Both the position numbers and the translations under genes were made by a program. Shown one piece after another: positions 7,054 to 9,575 of a stretch of DNA of 9,575 nt. Under the pieces are notes generated by a model that worked only from the letters and a program-made list of their open reading frames with translations, searched no databases and was not told the DNA's origin. Source of the DNA: Pseudomonadota bacterium (GTDB lineage Bacteria > Pseudomonadota > Alphaproteobacteria > Acetobacterales > Acetobacteraceae); NCBI GenBank assembly GCA_021780935.1, contig JAJXXT010000055.1, positions 1 through 9,575 on the forward strand, written 5' to 3'. The stretch's first letter is position 1; each line of letters starts with the position of its first letter.

Positions 7054-7082
7054 TTGACGGTAAGATGACGTATACGTAAACT
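7054..7082 (+). promoter_or_regulatory. Candidate promoter of the fatty-acid catabolism operon
   Basis: TTGACG (7054-7059), a 17-bp spacer and TAAACT (7077-7082) make a reasonable sigma-70-like promoter 42 nt before the acyl-CoA ligase ATG. A dyad fills the right part of the spacer and touches the -10. Binding between -35 and -10 is the typical arrangement for MerR-family regulators, although their promoters usually have a longer 19-20 bp spacer. Confidence 0.5.
7066..7079. promoter_or_regulatory. Probable MerR (LiuR-like) binding site
   Basis: TGACGTATACGTAA is an inverted repeat with a perfect 10-bp core, ACGTATACGT (7068-7077), and one flanking mismatch. From memory, LiuR-type MerR regulators recognise ACGT-N2-ACGT-like dyads with flanking T/A, and the regulator encoded at 8803 is of that type. 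This points to control of the operon by its own embedded MerR protein. The link is inferred from motif and position. Confidence 0.55.
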
Positions 7083-7123
7083 CACTCTCGTAAAGCAGCA
7101 GTTGGGCGGGGACGCAGCGGCGG

Positions 7124-8806
7124 ATGAGCATGGGTGGGGGAGAGCAGCCCGAGCGTGGACCCACCGCGGACGCGGCGATGGCGCCACTGCCGCCGCCGAG
7201 CACGGTACCGGCCCTGCTCGATGCGGCGGTTGCCCGCTTTCCCGGCCAGCCGGCGATCGATTTCATGGGTCGGCGCTGGACCTATGCGGCACTCGGTGCG
7301 CTCGTCGATCGGGCCGCGAGTGGGCTGCAGCGGATCGGTGTCGTCAAGGGCACGCGCGTCGGCCTCTGCCTCCCCAACACGCCCTATTCGGTCATACTCT
7401 ACTTTGCCGCGCTGAAGGCCGGCGCGATCGTGGTCAACTACAATCCGCTCTACGTCGAGCGCGAGTTGCTGACGCAGATCCGCGACTCGGGCACCACCAT
7501 CATGGTGGTGCCAGACCTCCCCGCGATCCACGGCAAGGCGGGGCGCGTTGCCGCCGAAGCCGGGCTGGCCCGCATCATCGTCTGCCCGATCGCGGCGATG
7601 CTGCCGACCCTGCATTGTCTCGCCTATCACCTGATCCGCTGGCGCGAGCGGACGCACGCGGATCCCTTGAACCTGTCGTTCACACGACTCATCGGCAGCA
7701 AAACCCCTCTCACGCCGGTGGCGATCGACCCCGAACGGGATGTTGCGGTGCTGCAATATACCGGCGGCACGACGGGCATTCCCAAGGGGGCGATGCTCAC
7801 CCACGCCAATCTCACCGCGAACAGCGCGCAGGTCATCGCGCAGGCCGCTACCCTGAGGCCGGGAGACGAGCGCGTGCTCGGCGTGCTGCCGCTGTTCCAC
7901 GTATTCGCCATGACCTGCGTGATGAATTGCGGCATCGCGCTCGGCGCCGAGATCGTCCTCCTGCCCCGCTTCGAAATCCGCCAGCTGATGCGCACGATCG
8001 CGCGGACCCGCCCGAGCGTCTTTCCGGCGGTGCCGACGATCTATGGCGCGATCAACACCGCCGCCGAGCACATGCGCATCGATCTCACCTCGATCCGCTA
8101 CTGTACCTCCGGTGGCGCGCCGCTCCCCACCGAGGTGGCGCAACGCTTCGAACAGCTCACCGGCGGTAGCCTCACCGAGGGCTACGGGCTGAGCGAAACA
8201 TCCCCCGTGGTCTGCTTCACCCCGCCCGGACGTGAACGCAAGCCGGGCTCGGTTGGTCCCGCGGTGCCCGGCACGGTGATCGAGATCCGCGATCCGTCCG
8301 ATCCGGCCCGCAAGCTTGGCGTCGGCGAAAAGGGCGAGATCTGCATCCGCGGGCCGCAGGTCATGCTGGGCTACTGGAATCGTGCCGAGGCGACGCGCGA
8401 GGCCTTCTTCGAGGGCGCGCTGCGCACCGGCGACATCGGTTATCTCGATGCCGACAACTATCTGTTCCTCGTCGATCGCATCAAGGACGTGATCCTGTGC
8501 GGCGGCTACAACGTCTATCCGCGCGTGCTGGAGGAGGCGCTGTACCAGCACGAAGCCGTCGCCGAGGCGGTGGTGATCGGCATCCCCGATCCGTATCGCG
8601 GCCAGTCGCCGAAGGCCTTCGTGACCCTGCGGCCCGGGCGCAGCGTGAACCCGGAAGCACTGCGCGACTTCCTCAAGGGCTATGTCTCGCCGATCGAGTT
8701 GCCCAAGGAGATCGAGATTCGTACAAGCCTGCCGAAGACGATGATCGGCAAGCTGTCGAAGAAGGCGCTCGAGGACGAGCTGGCGCAGAAGGGTGACCAG
8801 GCATGA
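7124..8806 (+). CDS. Long-chain fatty-acid--CoA ligase (AMP-forming acyl-CoA synthetase)
   Basis: Activates a carboxylic acid, probably a fatty acid, to its CoA thioester through an acyl-AMP intermediate, feeding beta-oxidation. It has 560 residues, normal for FadD-type enzymes. Adenylating-enzyme motifs in order: ATP-binding YTGGTTGIPKG (212-222), YGLSETSP (354-361) with Glu358, TGDIGYLD (435-442), the hinge region RIKDVILCGGYNVYP (452-466), and the C-terminal catalytic lysine in GKLSKK (Lys543). No signal peptide; cytoplasmic or membrane-associated. The ATG at 7124 has only a weak ribosome site; in-frame ATGs at 7130 and 7178 are alternatives, since family similarity starts near residue 20. 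It overlaps the MerR gene by ATGA and leads a putative ligase-regulator-thiolase operon. Chain length preference is not readable; aromatic or dicarboxylic acids cannot be ruled out. Confidence 0.9.
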   Translation: MSMGGGEQPERGPTADAAMAPLPPPSTVPALLDAAVARFPGQPAIDFMGRRWTYAALGALVDRAASGLQRIGVVKGTRVGLCLPNTPYSVILYFAALKAGAIVVNYNPLYVERELLTQIRDSGTTIMVVPDLPAIHGKAGRVAAEAGLARIIVCPIAAMLPTLHCLAYHLIRWRERTHADPLNLSFTRLIGSKTPLTPVAIDPERDVAVLQYTGGTTGIPKGAMLTHANLTANSAQVIAQAATLRPGDERVLGVLPLFHVFAMTCVMNCGIALGAEIVLLPRFEIRQLMRTIARTRPSVFPAVPTIYGAINTAAEHMRIDLTSIRYCTSGGAPLPTEVAQRFEQLTGGSLTEGYGLSETSPVVCFTPPGRERKPGSVGPAVPGTVIEIRDPSDPARKLGVGEKGEICIRGPQVMLGYWNRAEATREAFFEGALRTGDIGYLDADNYLFLVDRIKDVILCGGYNVYPRVLEEALYQHEAVAEAVVIGIPDPYRGQSPKAFVTLRPGRSVNPEALRDFLKGYVSPIELPKEIEIRTSLPKTMIGKLSKKALEDELAQKGDQA

Positions 8807-9219
8807 AGATGCAGCCGGAGGCCGGCGGGGAAGAGCTGTTCACCGTCACCGAGTTGGCAGCGGATCTCGGCATCAGCGCGCGCACGATCCGCTTCTACGA
8901 AGCCAAGCACCTGCTCGTACCCCGCCGCGTCGGGACGACGCGTGCCTACACCCGTCACGACCGAGCCCGCATGATCCTTATCCTGCGCGGCAAGCGGTTG
9001 GGGTTCTCGCTCCGCGAAGTCAAGGAGTATCTGGATCTCTACGATATCGACCGGAGCAAGGGCGAACAGCTGCGCATGCTGAGCGCGGCGGTGCAGAGCC
9101 GGATCGCGAGGCTCGAGGAGCAGCGCATCGCCCTCGAGGAAACCCTGGCCGAGCTGCGCGAGATCGATCGCCAGGCGGCCGATGCCATGGCCGCCGTGCA
9201 GCGCGCGCCGGTCACCTGA
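8803..9219 (+). CDS. MerR family transcriptional regulator, LiuR-like
   Basis: DNA-binding regulator of 138 residues. A winged helix-turn-helix opens with FTVTELAADLGISARTIRFYE (13-33), followed by the wing RRVGTTRAYTRHDRARM and the segment LILRGKRLGFSLREVKEYLDLYD, which strongly resembles LiuR-type regulators of acyl-CoA, branched-chain amino acid and fatty-acid catabolism. A dimerising coiled coil covers about residues 88-130. The protein has no cysteine, which argues against a metal-sensing or redox MerR. It starts inside the ligase stop codon (ATGA overlap) with AAGG about 10 nt upstream, and ends 22 nt before the thiolase gene. It probably binds the ACGTATACGT dyad upstream of the ligase and so controls its own operon; whether as repressor or activator is not visible. 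The likely effector is an acyl-CoA, by family analogy. Confidence 0.88.
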   Translation: MKMQPEAGGEELFTVTELAADLGISARTIRFYEAKHLLVPRRVGTTRAYTRHDRARMILILRGKRLGFSLREVKEYLDLYDIDRSKGEQLRMLSAAVQSRIARLEEQRIALEETLAELREIDRQAADAMAAVQRAPVT

Positions 9220-9241
9220 TCGACAGAACGGAGCAGCAACC

Positions 9242-9575
9242 ATGCCGCAGGCGGTCATCGCGGGCTATGCCCGATCTCCCTTCACCCTGGCCAAGCGGGG
9301 CGCGCTGGCGCGCGTCCGGCCCGACGACATCGCCGCGCAAGTCGTGCGCGCGCTCGTCGCCCGCAGCGGCGTCGCCGCGGCGGACATCGAGGACCTCATC
9401 GTCGGCTGCGCGTTCCCCGAGGGCGAGCAGGGATTGAACGTCGCCCGCCTGATCGGGCTGCTCGCCGATCTGCCGATCTCGGTCGCGGGGATGACGGTGA
9501 ACCGCTTCTGCGGCTCGTCGATGCACGCGGTGCACATCGCCGCGGGGCAGATCGCGCTCGGCGCCGGCGAGGTCT
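9242..9575 (+). CDS. Thiolase (acetyl-CoA C-acyltransferase), 5' part
   Basis: N-terminal 111 residues of a thiolase, which cleaves 3-ketoacyl-CoA with CoA to give acetyl-CoA and a shortened acyl-CoA (last step of beta-oxidation), or runs the reverse condensation. The opening AVIAGYARSPF and the segment VGCAFPEGEQGLNVAR fit the family. The nucleophilic cysteine is visible at Cys90 in NRFCGSSMHAVHIAAG. The ATG at 9242 has GGAG 8 nt upstream and lies 22 nt after the merR stop, so the gene belongs to the same operon. The remaining two thirds, including the second active-site Cys and His, fall outside the window. Together with the ligase it suggests degradation, not synthesis, but a biosynthetic thiolase cannot be excluded from this fragment. 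Confidence 0.9.
   Translation, partial: MPQAVIAGYARSPFTLAKRGALARVRPDDIAAQVVRALVARSGVAAADIEDLIVGCAFPEGEQGLNVARLIGLLADLPISVAGMTVNRFCGSSMHAVHIAAGQIALGAGEV

Noticed and set aside
5310..7187. A 625-codon open frame on the minus strand opposite the NodT-type gene
   Set aside because: The plus strand encodes a clear NodT lipoprotein; the opposite translation is compositionally biased and runs through the divergent promoter of the next operon.
7082..8551. A 489-codon open frame on the minus strand opposite the acyl-CoA ligase
   Set aside because: The plus strand carries all adenylating-enzyme motifs; the antisense product is a GC-driven shadow.

Overview
The window is about 9.6 kb of very GC-rich, densely packed DNA with an overall proteobacterial look, most likely from an alphaproteobacterium. 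The pointers are a NodT-type outer-membrane efflux lipoprotein, an AefR-like TetR regulator, a LiuR-like MerR regulator and a CckA-style 'HDFNN' histidine kinase. I cannot fix the order or genus from sequence alone. I see no RNA genes, insertion sequences, phage genes, CRISPR arrays or other mobile DNA.

Left half (minus strand, read from right to left): an AefR-like TetR repressor (5193-4567), an M20 zinc dipeptidase (4521-3127), and the two subunits of a FetAB-type (UPF0014) ABC exporter (ATPase 3122-2529, permease 2532-1735). Spacing is 45 nt, then 4 nt, then a 4-nt overlap, so these four genes probably form one operon. After a 217-nt gap, a two-PAS-domain sensor histidine kinase starts at 1517 and runs off the left edge.

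Right half (plus strand): a NodT-family outer-membrane factor (5403-7025) is divergent from tetR. The gap between them holds overlapping back-to-back promoter-like elements and a clear inverted repeat, TGACCGA-N5-TCGGTCA, the expected type of TetR operator. Further right is a fatty-acid catabolism operon: an acyl-CoA synthetase (7124-8806), a MerR regulator overlapping it by 4 nt (8803-9219), and the start of a thiolase (9242 to the window end). A promoter-like element with a 10-bp perfect dyad (ACGTATACGT) precedes this operon and is a good candidate binding site for the embedded MerR protein.

How the parts may work together: the TetR protein probably represses the outer-membrane factor and perhaps itself. 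The MerR protein probably controls acyl-CoA ligase, thiolase and further beta-oxidation genes beyond the window in response to an acyl-CoA. The dipeptidase/metal-exporter pairing behind tetR is the least expected arrangement. Nothing here demands a wholly new system. The points worth checking are the regulatory sites, the orphan outer-membrane factor, and a FetA-like ATPase with an unusual start codon and non-canonical A- and Q-loops.
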